This document shows, one piece after another, positions 11,723-24,240 of a DNA stretch of 51,494 nt; position 1 is the first letter of the stretch; each line of letters begins with the position of its first letter. The DNA lies in contig JAIPMN010000518.1 of assembly GCA_020650975.1 (NCBI GenBank), positions 1-51,494 on the forward strand, in the 5' to 3' direction. A program made the translations under genes and the position numbers. Under the pieces are notes generated by a model. The model saw nothing but the letters and a program-made list of their open reading frames with translations. It did not search any database and had not been told where the DNA came from. This DNA is from Apostichopus californicus. Its lineage: Eukaryota; Echinodermata; Holothuroidea; Aspidochirotida; Stichopodidae.

Positions 11723-12287
11723 CAAAATGCAAATTTAACTCAAAATTAAAAATGTTTTTAATACTACAGGAATTAGTGCCAATCCAAAACAAATTATCCT
11801 CGATAATTTTCTCTTCATGTAAAAGTTAAAGTAAACACAAAAGTTATGTTTAGTTGCGGCATCTGATGAGATACATTCCTGGTCTGTGGCCAAAACTGAT
11901 TTCACAATCATAATTTCAGATAAACTTGTGTGAGTTTTAATTGTTGTTTTTTAATGATCTGACTCATGAAAATCCATTTCTTGCCTTCCATTAGTACAGC
12001 ATCCTTATCCATGGTCTGGCATGAAAGAAGCAAAGGTTACAGTTCATCTTGCTAACAAGCTGCTAGAAACAATATCAAAGGATTCCAATCCATGAGCACC
12101 ATTCAGAATGGTTCCTGCAGCTTCCTGTGCAATAAGACAGCACTCACAAAGTCATTGTCTGCTGTTGTCACTTATCACTTTAAAACAAAGAAATAATCAT
12201 GGTCACATTTATGTTAACATACTATTTAGTACACCTCATCCCAGAAGGTGGTTGCCATGTTGAATTGAACAGGATTTGAAATACTTG

Positions 12288-12583
12288 CAGGCGCGTAGCC
12301 AGGAATTTGCCAAGGGAGGGGTGAACCTGTAGGCAAACTATCAGAGCTGTAGATTCTGCATTGAAAACTATCTAAGCGTAGTGCAACCAAGAGTTGGCCC
12401 TAAGCGTACAAGAAAATTTTGGCTGAAAATGCCTCCCAAATTGCTGGAAATGGCACTTCCCAGGCCGTCTAAGTAGCATCGAAGCTTGAAATTACTAGAG
12501 ATATCATAAAAACATACAAAAAAATATGCTCAAGGGGGGGGGCGGTCGCCCCCTTTGCCCCCCCCCCCTTGGCTACGTGCCTG
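12288..12583 (+). mobile_element. Nonautonomous hAT-type MITE, copy 1, with 8-bp target duplication
   Basis: The element runs from CAGGCGCGTAGCCAGG to CCTTGGCTACGTGCCTG, inverted termini of about 14-20 bp. It is flanked on both sides by AATACTTG (12280-12287 and 12584-12591). An 8-bp duplication with CAG...CTG ends is the hallmark of hAT elements. The interior includes a G run then C run near the right end (about 12534-12569) that can pair with itself. There is no transposase. A second copy is at 27572. Confidence 0.88.
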
Positions 12584-13239
12584 AATACTTGTAAAGAAAG
12601 CAGTTTCTGGATATAACAAAGATTGTCAAAAATTTAGCCATTAGTTTACTAGACCTATGAAGTTCATTTCTTCTTAGGTGAGATGTGTATTTAACTAGCC
12701 AGTAGAGTATTGCACATTGCTTGCTTTTCTCAAATTCCTTTATCATCATGCTGTTTGCATTCTATATCCTTTGAGTTGGCTAGTTTCTCAGTAATCAGGG
12801 TGCCACATGGTTTACAATACAGTAAAAACATTGGTAGTGAATCAGAAAGCCACTTTTTGTATTTGGTCTGTAATTTTATTAAACCTATGCAGTATTTATT
12901 AATATATGATTGTAATTGATCAAACTATTCCATCTTGCTAGATATGTTGTGATGGTATAATGAGCAATTAATTCATGAATTTTATTCAATCCTCAACATT
13001 TTCTTTGTCATCTGGACACTTTTTATGTTATTTCCGTTCCTTTTGTCATGACGACTTGGAAGAGGTTCTGTTGGAGATGGGCCATATTTATATTTTGGTT
13101 CAGTGAACTGTCTCACTAAATTGAAAATTCTTTAAAATATATTGATTTTATGCACATTTTATTTCATTTACACTGTTTTTTTCTTTATAGTCTTGTCTCT
13201 GGTTAAGAGCATGCACAGTGTAATACGTTTGTGGTGGTT

Positions 13240-14090
13240 GACTGGTGAACTATTTGTACATGCATACAGTATAGTGAACTATATCTGTACATGCATACAG
13301 TATAGTTAACTATATTTGTACTTGTATGCATACAGTATAGTGAACTATATTTTACAAGTATACAGTATAGTGAACTATATTTTACATGCATACAGTATAG
13401 TGAACTATATTTTACATGCATACAGTATAGTGAACTATATTTTTACATGCATATAGTATAGTGAACTATATTTGTACATGCATACAGTATAGTGAACTAT
13501 ATTTGTACATGCATACAGTATAGTGAACTGTATCTGTACATGCATACAGTATAGTTAACTATATTTGTACTTGTATGCATACAGTATAGTGAACTATATT
13601 TTACAAGTATACAGTATAGTGAACTATATTTTACATGCATACAGTATAGTGAACTATATTTTACATGCATACAGTATAGTGAACTATATTTTTACATGCA
13701 TATAGTATAGTGAACTATATTTGTACATGCATACAGTTTAGTGAACTATATTTGTACATGCATACAGTATAGTGAACTATATTTGTACATGCATACAGTA
13801 TAGTTAACTATATCTGTACATGCATACAGTATAGTTAACTATATCTGTACTTGTATGTATACAGTATAGTGAACTATATTTTACAAGTATACAGTATAGT
13901 GAACTATATTTTACATGCATACAGTATAGTGAACTATATTTTTACATGCATATAGTATAGTGAACTATATTTGTACATGCATACAGTATAGTGAACTATA
14001 TTTTTACATGCATACAGTACAGTGAACTATATTTTACAAGCAAACAGTATAGTGAGCTGTATTTGTACATGCATACAGTATATTTTCATC
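13240..14090. repeat. AT-rich tandem array with higher-order structure
   Basis: About 24 units of roughly 28-38 bp, consensus TACATGCATACAGTATAGTG then AACTATATTTG. Some units carry ATAGTTAACTAT, a perfect 12-bp palindrome, in place of ATAGTGAACTAT. A marker unit with CTTGTATG(C/T)ATAC occurs at about 13321, 13570 and 13850, so blocks of about 249 and 280 bp repeat as a higher-order unit. The array lies between the convergent 3' ends of ATG14 and FSIP1. Confidence 0.93.
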
Positions 14091-14660
14091 CCATTAATCT
14101 TTTACTTTTAACAGATAAACTGGGACATAAATGGATTTATTTTAAACCCCCACAAAATATTCCATCTAGACTCTGGAGACATGGATATACTCCATACACA
14201 TATACATACATACACATACAAACAGCACAATCTTATTTGGTACAGTGCGTTTGCATAGTAACAGACTTCATGGATTTCACAATGTGAAATAAGAGTACCT
14301 TGGATTTGAACTTTAAGGAGTCACTTTGTTTTAAATTTAAGTCATTAGCATAAATTGTTCTGACTTACATTAAGTCACTGTAATCTCCTAATGGGCTAAA
14401 CCAGCACAACAAATATATCCAGGACTTTTCATTTTAGAAATTTTGATGATTCAAATCCTGATTCATTGCAACACTGGCTTGGACAAACATTGTTATAAAC
14501 TCTTAAGCAATGCATAGGTTGCATGGACATTGAAGAAATTGCAACAGCTCTCAATCTAGCAGGAATAATGGTAAGGAGAAATCGAGAAACTTAACAAGAT
14601 ACTAGGTTAAACTGCAAAGAGAAACGAACACAAAGTAACACATGAAATCAAGAAATTCAT

Positions 14661-14666
14661 TTTATT
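14661..14666 (-). terminator. Candidate FSIP1 polyadenylation signal
   Basis: TTTATT on the plus strand reads AATAAA on the FSIP1 strand, about 0.98 kb past the FSIP1 stop. It is the first canonical hexamer seen in that direction. A closer noncanonical signal cannot be excluded. Confidence 0.35.
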
Positions 14667-15640
14667 TACAATATGAAGAACAACTCATTAAATGTACACA
14701 TTTGAAAAATGTAAATAACTTTGTTCCCAAATCTGTTTTAACATCTCATATCAGTTTATGAATATTCAAAGCACAGACTGGCTACCAAGGTTACATAAAT
14801 TCAAGGTGATTAATATTTTTTTCAAGGTGAAGTGACATACAAAGATATATTCAGCATTTGAAAAGTGATTTGTTCAGAAGATATAAAGTCATTCACTTCA
14901 CAAATTTTCTAACATTACACTAAAATTCTGTAGTAATATTGCAACCTAAGGTCATTTTGTTCCACATACAAGTTGCATGCATAGTTATATCAGCGTTCTA
15001 CGTATATACTCGGTATTACCAATAATAGCTACCTATATGCATTATTTTGTTTTTGTACAGACCCCTCTATTAATAAGAATATCTTCATAACAGATTACAG
15101 CAGAGGAATTACACCATACTGCCATAAGCAACTTATTCAAGGTAACTAAGCCATTGTGGAGGTGTGAGTGGGGTGGTAGTAAGGTCGCGGTGTGTGAAAG
15201 GGCTGTGGGGGGGGGTAGGGTTAATAATTTACTATTAGGCTGTTCTTGATTGACTTCGCAAATTCATTAAATAACTGTGTGATTCTTACCAAGTAAACAG
15301 ACGAGGCAGTTAAAAGAGTAGACTGGTAGTAGATTCAAGTAGTAGACTCAAGTAGTAGATCCTCATAGTAGATCCAAGGAGAGCATGAGTAAGGTGCCAC
15401 AATGTGTGGAAAAGGATACTTACCTTAAAACACTTGTATTGAGCTAGGACTGGAAATCCAACCTAAGCCTTTAGCTAGGACCAGAAATGCACCATACCCC
15501 CTTCTGTCCCTTTCCATCAAGCTCTGGACCGATTAACTATGTTGCCTATATCAATCCCTACTATTAGTTTTAAATACCTCCTCATCCTCACCCCAATTCT
15601 TCTGTTCCATCCCCTCCCCCCAGTACTTTAGTTGTGCCTG

Positions 15641-18600
15641 TTACACATCAACATCACCAGATTCAAGGTTGGTTGGTTTCTTTGCCTCATCTAATGTTAC
15701 TCTGGGATTCCTTAACAGCATCTGGATGACATCATGGGACACCAGAGGAACTCTTGAATTACCTGCACAATAAAAAAGGAAGCACAAGTCAGCAAAGGTT
15801 TGCCAGCTCAGTTTTACTGAGATATTGGAGGGTACATGAATGTTCACTAAAATGACAAAATTCACTTAGAGCATTTAGCTTGGTAGTAACTACTGAAACC
15901 AATTACAGGCTGTACACACAATAGAGTAAGAGTGTGTAAGCTGTGAGGAGACAGGTAAACAGGAAATAGGAAGCCAAGTAAATTGCAATAAAAAGATGAT
16001 TAATTGTCCTCATGATTACACCATATGAATCTTAATGATCTTACTTTCCACAGTAATAATTTACCTCGTTAGTCACAGCTAAATGTCTTAACCATTGTTA
16101 GAATGCATGGCTGAAAAAATATAGCCTCATATGTACAAAAAAAAATGCTCTATTGTACTGAAAACTGCTAGGTAAAATAAAGTTGCCTGAGAGAAAATGT
16201 CATTTGGTGCAATTCAAGTAACATTCTGTATACCTCAATATGAGTTCAATACTAACTAAAAGCTATGAAGACAAAAACACATGACATATAAACACATTGG
16301 CTAGTAGACACATCGGCTAGTAGACACATCAGCTAGTAGAAACAGCTATTTGACAGAAAGGAAGAAAATCTGTGCAAGGTTCACGAAACAATTAGCTTAG
16401 CACTGGATTACCTTTGACTTAAAATTGATTATGAAAAACATGGACAGCATAGAGCAAACTAGCTTTACATAAAATAAATTAAAAGAATGGACTGAAGAAA
16501 AGATAAATGGAAAGGAGACACAAATGCAGCTACCATTGACTCATCTCAGGCCTTAATATTCCTTGGGTGTCTTGGGCCTTAAGAATATAAGACCATCGTT
16601 ATTTCAAGTTATTTTCCCATTCTATTCTCTATTTCTAATAATTAAATAGAACAGCTCTACCAAAGTTGGTTGATTATGTCATACATTTATAGGTTGTCAT
16701 ATTATGTTATTATGTTGAGTGAGGTATAATCAAAGTGCTGAAACAACAGTATATACAAGCAAGACTTAGTTGAAAGCCAATCTAGGAAAGGAACAGTCAA
16801 CTGAAGACCGCTCTCCAGCAGAGTGGTCGACTTAATATGTATCAGAGTGTGTGTTTGATGCTTATTTTACTATGTATAACGTAGGAAACCCTTTTTACGT
16901 TTCAGAAGTTTTCCCCAAACAAAGTGTGTAAAACACGCAAAAAGGAGCAGCAAAAAGAAAGTATAATATGCTTGATCAAGGAAAATGCAAAAGAGAGGTA
17001 AATTGCTGACATTGTACGATTAGGAAAACCAACTTTAAATCAAGGAATAGTTTAGAAACTGCATTCAGCAATCATAGATAACAATCAGCTAAACACTGTA
17101 CATATATATATGCTGGCCTGCCACCATTACAATCACACTTACTGTCTTCCAGTCTCAGGCTATGTCATATCTTAAGCAATAAATAAAAAAAGTAAGAACA
17201 ACAAGGTGAAAAACTAAATGCTTGAGATTGATTATTGCATGAACTTGGACTTGCATATATTTACCCCCTACAGGCTATCAGTTGGAGGTTTGGCGATTTA
17301 TACACGCCCACAGCAGACAACTTTGTGTCCTACAAACTTGCAGTACTAAATTATAGGGGTAGAGTTGTGTGTATTTTACACTAAGGTTAAACATGACCCT
17401 GGAAATTGCAAACAAAACTGAAACTTGATCTTCAGTATCAAAGCAGATACATCTCACAAGATACTATTCCACCAAAATTATCCTATAAAACTTTGCTTTC
17501 CCAATAATCCTGTTTGCAAATACATTTCTGGAGTGGACTAAATAGAAATTTGCTTGGGGTATACTGAACAAACATTTATTTAATAATGGAATTTAATTAA
17601 CATTACCAATATAAAATTTGTAAATTTAGAGGAACATTTCCCATTCAAAAGAGAAGATTAGCTACCCATCTGCCCCCACCACTTCCCCAGCCCCATTTTT
17701 TGGTTCCACAACTGTTTATAACAAGCTCATTATGCTGACTTACTTGATGAATTCTGTAAAAGTCTCCTGCCTCCTTGGTTTTCTTCATTTAGCGAATCAT
17801 CGTTATTTTGTGTGTAATTTTCTTCTTCTTCTTCTTCTCCAAAACTGATTCCTTCTGGGATATCACTCCCGTCTGTGAAAGTTTCTTCAAAGCCAAGTCC
17901 ATGTTTAGCCTCCTCTAACAGTTTCCTTAAAATCTCCTCGTCTAATTTGGCAGTTCTACTAGTATCGGAACCTGTTTGTTCATTTTCCTCGCTTACAATG
18001 GCAGAATGGTCACCATTATTCCTGGGATTGAACGTCGGTCTGGGTGTTCGAGGGGATGAGAGTGCTGACTGCGTTCTTGTGTCTACATCATCACATTGTC
18101 GAAACAGGTCATCTAATTCATCTTTACTGAGTGATGGTGAAGAGATCTGCAACAAGGGTACAAATATATTAGTAACTTATAAATGATTTTCAAATGAGCA
18201 GCTAGTAACAGTTCAATTTTGGGACATTTAGTAATTTTATAAAACTTCATGAATTTAAAACACTAAATTCTCATATAAAACATGACAACCATGTTCAATT
18301 TTGCCTTTCTACAAATTTGAAGCATTTCCTGATCCTTGTGAGTAAGAATTTGACAAATTCACCATAATGGGGGGAGGAGGGAGGGGAGGTGGGAGGAAGA
18401 GAGGACAATGATAGTCCATCAGATATGTATTAATTCACAGCTAACTAACATCTATTTGACCTCCTACTTGTAACATTCTTACCTCTCTTTCTACCTGCGT
18501 CTGTAACTGTACCAGCTCATCTTCAATCTGCTTCAGTCGGTCTTGATGATCTCTCGTCTCTCGGTTTTCTTGGAGTATTTTTTCACCGAGTTCAAAAGCC

Positions 18601-21600
18601 TCCTGGCTGTATTCAATAAGAGTATTACTTGAATGATTTCTCTGAGGAGAGAGAAAAAATAAGTTTCTTTATCTGAAGTTTCTTCTGGCATCAACTACTA
18701 GAAGAACTGTTCCCATAAGCCAAAATAAACATCTAATTACTAGCAATAGTGGAGACTTTTTTCCAGGAAACTTCCTGAACTGAAAACATTCAAAAGATGC
18801 ATTAGTTGCTATTCAGCAATTAGTCTGTCATGTAAGAAGTTGAACTTTCAGTTTGACATTTTTAAGGCAGAATTAAGAAGTACAGAAACTAGGGTTGCTG
18901 GAGGCATGTGCACATACCCTCCATGTTGTTCCCTAGAGAGAGGGAGTGCTTCCTTGCAAGGAGAGGGCAGGGTTAGGCAAATATAAAGGCTCACTATGAA
19001 ATAGTGAGCACGATTCTTGAATATTTAACAACAATAGCTGTTACTGTTAGATTTATCACTGATGCAATGACTAAGAAATTCTAATTTTACATCTAACAAG
19101 AAAACAGACGGGGAGAGTTATCTAACATCTGTCTACAACTGAATTCAAAACCAGTGACCACAAGGGTACCATTCTTATTCTAATGAGTAATGAGACCTTT
19201 CCTTGGTGGTGATGCCTATTAAATGATGGTGCCAGTCAAAAATACTAAGCATGTCATAGAAACCAAACTAGTACATCCTACCATATCTATACCATTGTAT
19301 GAATATTTAAATCAAAGATATACCCTTATAATAATACACTATGTTACTATAAGACTTACCACAGAGGGAGTGCTACATATTTCCTGGAAACTGTCAAAGG
19401 GCATCAACACCTTAAGTTTATTATCAAGGTCTTTCAAAGCATCTTCTTCAGATCTGTTTGGTAGGAAGCCAACTCCTGGGAAGACTTTCATTTCTGTCCC
19501 AATTACATCCTTGAAATAGAAGTACATGGGTAGATGGTGTTAGGACAAAATGTAAATTAAGCAGTTACTAAGGAGAAATTCTGAAGTGAAATGAATCAGT
19601 TAGGTCATCCTATATGGATGTACCTGATTTCAAATCCTGCCAGAATTATGGCCAAATGTTGAGGAATTTCTCAAATCCAGTATTTTTCCAGCCAAATTCA
19701 AATTACTGGAATGTGGTTTTTTCCCTTATCTCCTACCTGTTGGATATAAGAACTCAGTGACTACTCTTGTCTACACTCATCTATTACTTATCTGCATACA
19801 CATGAAAACTAAAGATCTAATTAGTAGGTATATTTAGTATGCATATACTAGGATGTATCAAGACCAACAGATCAACCACACACCAACTAAATCCTTTTTG
19901 CTCTCAATGATTTCGTTAACATCTATGAGATAATCATTTCAGAGACTAAATCATCATTCAAATCATGTGGTTTGAAGAAACAAAACAGAAGAACATGTTT
20001 TTCAGTAATTCTTCTTATGTATTTGTTTTTGAGAACCTGGACATCAAACATGGAGATACCATTCAACCAGTCCTTCATGCCCAAATGTATGAAGTGATAA
20101 TGCTGTTTCTGGTATAAATCTTTGTTTTCTCTTATGATGTATTCACTTTCTACCTTACCTGGTTACCCTGAGCTTCCTCTCCAAGCATCTCAACATCTTG
20201 GAGCAGTTCTCCCAGTCGTTTCTTCTCATCATCAGTCATAGCAACCATGTTTCCTGCATCACTTGCCAGCTGTGTGAAAAATAACATGGGAAACCATGTT
20301 CATTGCCACATTATTCATATCATCAATATTAGAGGCTACATTTCTCAAAAATATTGTAAAGGTAAAAATAATTTTTCATGTGACATAAACGTAGCTAGGT
20401 AAGTTGTTTTAGAAATACGGATTGAATCAAGTTTTAATACAATATGCGAGTCTACGTTGAGGTTTTGGTAATGATAATAGTACATGAACATGAATCAATC
20501 TTATATGTTGTTCTAGATTCACCTGAATGTTCCTCTGTATGAAATCATCTTCATCGTTAGTCGTTCTGTTTCTTGTCTCTACTTTGGACTTCCTCCTTCT
20601 CCTACCTCCTTTACTTCTGTCTGTTTCCATCTCAGTCTCCAAGTCTCCATCTGTAAACACACAGACATAAATACACACACACACCATCAATATCAATTGA
20701 GCTGGTCAATGCCTCAAAGCATATGAACGTGTTTCACTCTGATGATTCCAACAATCGTCTAATTTCTGATGAAATCAATAAATCTTATTGTGTACCTTTG
20801 GACTGTCTTGATGAACTTGAAAATTCTGATGCGGATGGTGCACGGTTCGACATCCTCTGACCTTTCTTAGAGCTGCCGGCATCCAGAGGTTGAGTTTGAA
20901 AGAGTGGAGAGGCAGCGTAATCTTCATCATTATCAATCCCTGAGAAATCAGATTAAATAAATTAAAACTAGCTTAACACAGAAGACAAATTACTGGGAAA
21001 TCTAATAACTTAAACACTGACATTCCTAAATGGGAGTCTGGGAGGGAATACTGGTGATGCTGGTACAACAGAAGACCTATTCCATTCTAACACCCAACAG
21101 GATTTGGTTAGTAAAGTGCTCTCTACATTACTCAAATTTGAAACCTCATTGTATTCTCCACCTCATCCTTGATTTCACTTCTTTCAAGGCCTAACCTTTT
21201 ATTGTACGTATACTGTACCTTCTGAATGTGCAGGAGGAGGTACCAATGCCAGAAACCTCATTGCATTCTCCACCTCATCCTTGATTTCACTTCTATCAAG
21301 GCCTAAACAAACCTTTTATTGTACGTATACTGTACCTTCTGAATGTGCAGGAGGAGGTACCAACGCCAGAAACCTCATTGTATTCTCCACCTCATCCTTG
21401 ATTTCACTTCTATCAAGGCCCAATCGAATTCTCTCCAACTCTTCTTCATACTGCTTATGCATCATTAATCTTTTTCGTTTCACTTCCTTTTCACGAGTCA
21501 GCTTCTGCGACAGAATTTTATCTAGTTTTCTCATCTTTTTGATGGCCTTCCTTATTTTGGGGTCTTCAATACGTTTCAGTTCTTCATCATCATCATCGTC

Positions 21601-23273
21601 ATCATCGTTCTTATTTTCTTGGTTACTTTGGCGAGGAGACGCTGATCCATGGCCTTCATTCTTTTCACTGCAGGACTGACCTTCCAGACCATCTCTATCT
21701 GTTACGTCAGAGGAGACAGAAACAGCAAACTGGCTGGACCTACTGCTGGACAAGATAAGTCGCTCCAATTGGTGAATAGCTGAAAGAATTAATGATAGGT
21801 AACAAGCAAAATTTTAAATGTATGGTATGCTATACTTTACAAATACATGACATAAATACAGGTTTAACTGATAAAGTACATAGTATTATAGTCGCTCCAA
21901 TTGGTGAATAGCTGCAAGAATTAATGATAGGTAACAAGCAAAATAGTAAATGTATTGTATGCTATCATTTACAAATAAATGACATTAATACAGGTATCAC
22001 TGATAAAGTACATAGTATTTCTCCTACAATATGACTGAGAAGGAAAGAAATCATAAATCAATTCAAACATTAGTTCTTGCACATTCAAGAAGCTTTTAAG
22101 CTTTTGTGTATTTGTGCTTTCTGGAGACAGACATTTAACTTGTCAACAAATACTTTGTGCTGTAGTGTATATCGGTTTTATTGAAGAAGACAGTAGCTGC
22201 TTCAAGTGGTACATATGATACAAGGTACTACTGCTTTTGGTTAAGTACAGAAGATGGTACACCCAATATAGTCAGATTCCCCATATCTAGGTAGTGTCTG
22301 CTTGAGTGTAAGAGTGGTTAGGGGGAGGAGTTATAACTCCATAACACCTTACCCCCATGTCCTTGTTTATCAATATCAATGAGGATACAAAATAATCATT
22401 TAATACTTGCAAAGAAATAAATATCATACCATCTCCTTCTGCTTCATCTTTGCTGAGATTGCTTTCTTCCTCATCGCTGGATGAAAGGTACTCCTCTAGT
22501 GATAAGTCACGCTCCTTATGTCAGGATGCGTAAGAAAAAACAACAAAAGTTTAACATAATTCCTTTAAGACAAACTTGCAGAGTATTTATTTTTAATGAG
22601 TAGACAGTCAGTAGTCAATTGGTTGGAAAGTTTCCAGTAACTGAACATTTGTACGAAATATTATTTTCGCTTCCATTCTGGTATGATGTTTGCTTACATC
22701 TGGTATTAAGTCTCACCAAAGAGAATGAGATGTATTCTACTTTAATTTGAACCATCAAATATTGCTGAAATATTGCAGCAGGTTTTCAAGTATAAAAATT
22801 GTTACTATTTCACTAAAATTTTCTACAAAATTACAGTGCAGTTGATTGAACTAACTCCTGGTTTTCATACAAAACCAATTTTAACGAGTAAGTAACAGAT
22901 GCTTTTATTTGAACCTAAACATTTTGTCACCCAGACACTTTGACAATAAAGAAATAATCACATACAAGATGCAACTTTTATAGAACCAATTTTATAGAAT
23001 GAAACTTGACTATAAGCTACTGAACTGCATTGTGAGTTTAGTAGTGAATATGTTTGAAAAAACAAAATATTTATATATGAAAAGGAAAAGAACCTGGTAA
23101 TCAAAGTTAGGCTCTGGAGGCAAGATTTCAAGGGACCCTCTGATTTCACTTTCAAGTCTCAAAGCTGGAGACCCACTGCCACTCTGAAGAGAGACACGGC
23201 TGCCAGGTCTTTGTCTCTGGTGTGACTTGCCTGATCTGGTAATACCATCAAGACTCCCTCTTGTGATATCCAT
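15641..23273 (-). CDS. FSIP1: FSIP1, fibrous sheath-interacting protein 1 homologue, 10 coding exons, complete
   Basis: Exons in gene order: 23094-23273, 22430-22514, 21336-21779, 20796-20939, 20523-20650, 20159-20269, 19360-19509, 18483-18641, 17744-18146, 15641-15762. Phases are continuous and give 642 codons (641 aa; human about 581). Family-diagnostic segments: MDITRGSLDGI at the start and SLEILPPEPNFD in exon 1; IKKMRKLDKILSQK in a coiled coil (about 163-208); DDFIQRNIQ and DEKKRLGELLQD (exons 5-6); GEKILQENRETRDH...RLKQIEDEL (exon 8). Asp-7 at 147-153 and a Glu run in exon 9 come from GAT and GAA repeats. No catalytic domain or membrane segment was seen. In mammals FSIP1 binds AKAP4 in the sperm fibrous sheath and is testis-biased; a role in flagella or cilia here is inferred. 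The ATG lies 10 nt inside an exon with a good acceptor (ctactgcag, exon edge 23283), so at least one 5' UTR exon lies upstream. Confidence 0.93.
15763..17743 (-). other. FSIP1 last intron
   Basis: A 2-kb intron between FSIP1 exons 9 and 10 with consensus ends. A 17-bp motif (GGCTAGTAGACACATC-like) is repeated three times at about 16293-16345. A reverse copy of the ACCTGTCTCCTCAC repeat found in the KIF19 intron lies near 15945-15970. No other gene was recognised. Confidence 0.6.
18369..18393 (+). other. Potential G-quadruplex tract in FSIP1 intron 8
   Basis: The plus strand has G6, G3, G4 and G3 runs separated by 1-4 nt. It meets the usual G3+ N1-7 pattern. It is the non-transcript strand of FSIP1, so the transcript is C-rich here. 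Function is unknown. Confidence 0.45.
21140..21419 (-). repeat. Triplicated 3' end of FSIP1 exon 3, including its donor
   Basis: The last 84 nt of exon 3 (21336-21419) plus about 33 nt of intron form a unit repeated downstream with a 117-bp period. Copy 2 (21219-21302) keeps the reading frame, an AG directly before it (21303-21304) and the donor GAAG|gtacag. Copy 3 starts at 21190 and is cut off near 21141, before the donor. Copy 2 is phase-compatible with exon 3 and exon 4 and would add 28 residues (GLDRSEIKDEVENAMRF...). The GT-AG interval between exon 3 and copy 2 is only 33 nt, though, shorter than normal animal introns. Confidence 0.9.
21759..22019 (-). repeat. 132-bp tandem duplication over the FSIP1 exon 3 acceptor
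   Basis: Units 21759-21890 and 21891-22019 are near-identical. The lower-coordinate unit contains the working acceptor (ctttcag, exon edge 21779) and the first 21 nt of exon 3. The other contains ttgcag with exon edge 21911 and the same 21 nt, now inside the intron. Splicing to the upstream copy would read AIHQLERL and then stop. Confidence 0.9.
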
Positions 23274-23283
23274 TCTTGTTTGT

Positions 23284-24240
23284 CTGCAGTAGAGCAAAGT
23301 TTGAAAAGTTAAATGTTTTATGTGATGGTACCTGAGCATGTTTAGTTGGTCTCCACCACATACCATAGACACAACTTTTCAAATATTCTTCAGGAATCTT
23401 TGCAAAATGGTAGGCCTACCATCTTTGTACATCTATTTTTTCCATGTAACAAACTATGATTAAGTTCTAATGAACTAGATATTAGATTCAGTAAATGGCA
23501 TACATCCATTGAGAAAGGTTACTAACATTCGTATTTGCTCAAGTAATTCGCAGTGTTTATTGCAAGGGCAGGTTGGATAAAATAGCAAGGGTGCCATTAG
23601 CAAATGATCATGTAAAGTTCTTCCACTTTCATTATAAAACTGTTTTGGTTAGTGCCCATCTATGATCAGAACTTCAGCAGAGTTAAGACTAGATAATTTG
23701 TTGCTGGAAAGTGTAGAAATTTGTTCACTCCTTTGCATTGCTTATGATTTATCAGTCAGTTTGCCATTGTTAATTTACTTATGCTTTAGATTAGACCCTA
23801 TGTAAAATAGTATATAAGCCGGATAGCCTATATTTTATACTAGCCTAAGTAGTATAGTATAGCCTGGCCTACGAACAAATATATGAAAGGCCTAACGTAA
23901 GGCTTAGGCCTAACCAATACTAGTAGTAGCATGGACATGGACAATTCCGGACACCTAAGCCTTAAAACACCCCAAAACTATATCTATTTGGTATAAATCA
24001 CCTGAAAATATACTTGATATGGTGGGAGAAATATGTTATAGTACGATACACGGCCAAACTTTCTTTCCTGCAAACTGTTTTCACGTTGTATTCCACGAAG
24101 ATTCTTGTGATTGTGGAACTGATATTTCTTTGCTCGAGTATTGATAATAATCGGACACACAGTCCCACAGTGTGGCGCTGGTGATAAAATTGGTGGCGCA
24201 GTTGCTCTTTCAGTAATTATAACAGACTTCAAAGATCTCC
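23284..24240 (-). promoter_or_regulatory. FSIP1 upstream region, probable 5' UTR exon and promoter
   Basis: The acceptor before the FSIP1 start codon requires an upstream noncoding exon. A good donor on this strand (TTTTCAG|gtgatt, near 24000-24005) could end such an exon, with transcription starting near 24.1-24.25 kb. A TAGGCCTA-rich patch lies at 23840-23910 within the predicted intron. The positions are inferred from splice signals only. Confidence 0.35.

Larger units (their letters stand above)
11723..14660. other. Convergent intergenic region between ATG14 and FSIP1
   Basis: No coding exon was recognised. The stretch contains a hAT-type MITE (12288-12583) and a long AT-rich tandem array (about 13240-14090); the rest is unique-looking AT-rich sequence. 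The two flanking genes converge here, so the region should hold both 3' ends. Confidence 0.6.

Noticed and set aside
13203-14287. Open frames with tandem MHVKYSSLYC-like peptides
   Set aside because: Shadow of the AT-rich tandem array between ATG14 and FSIP1.
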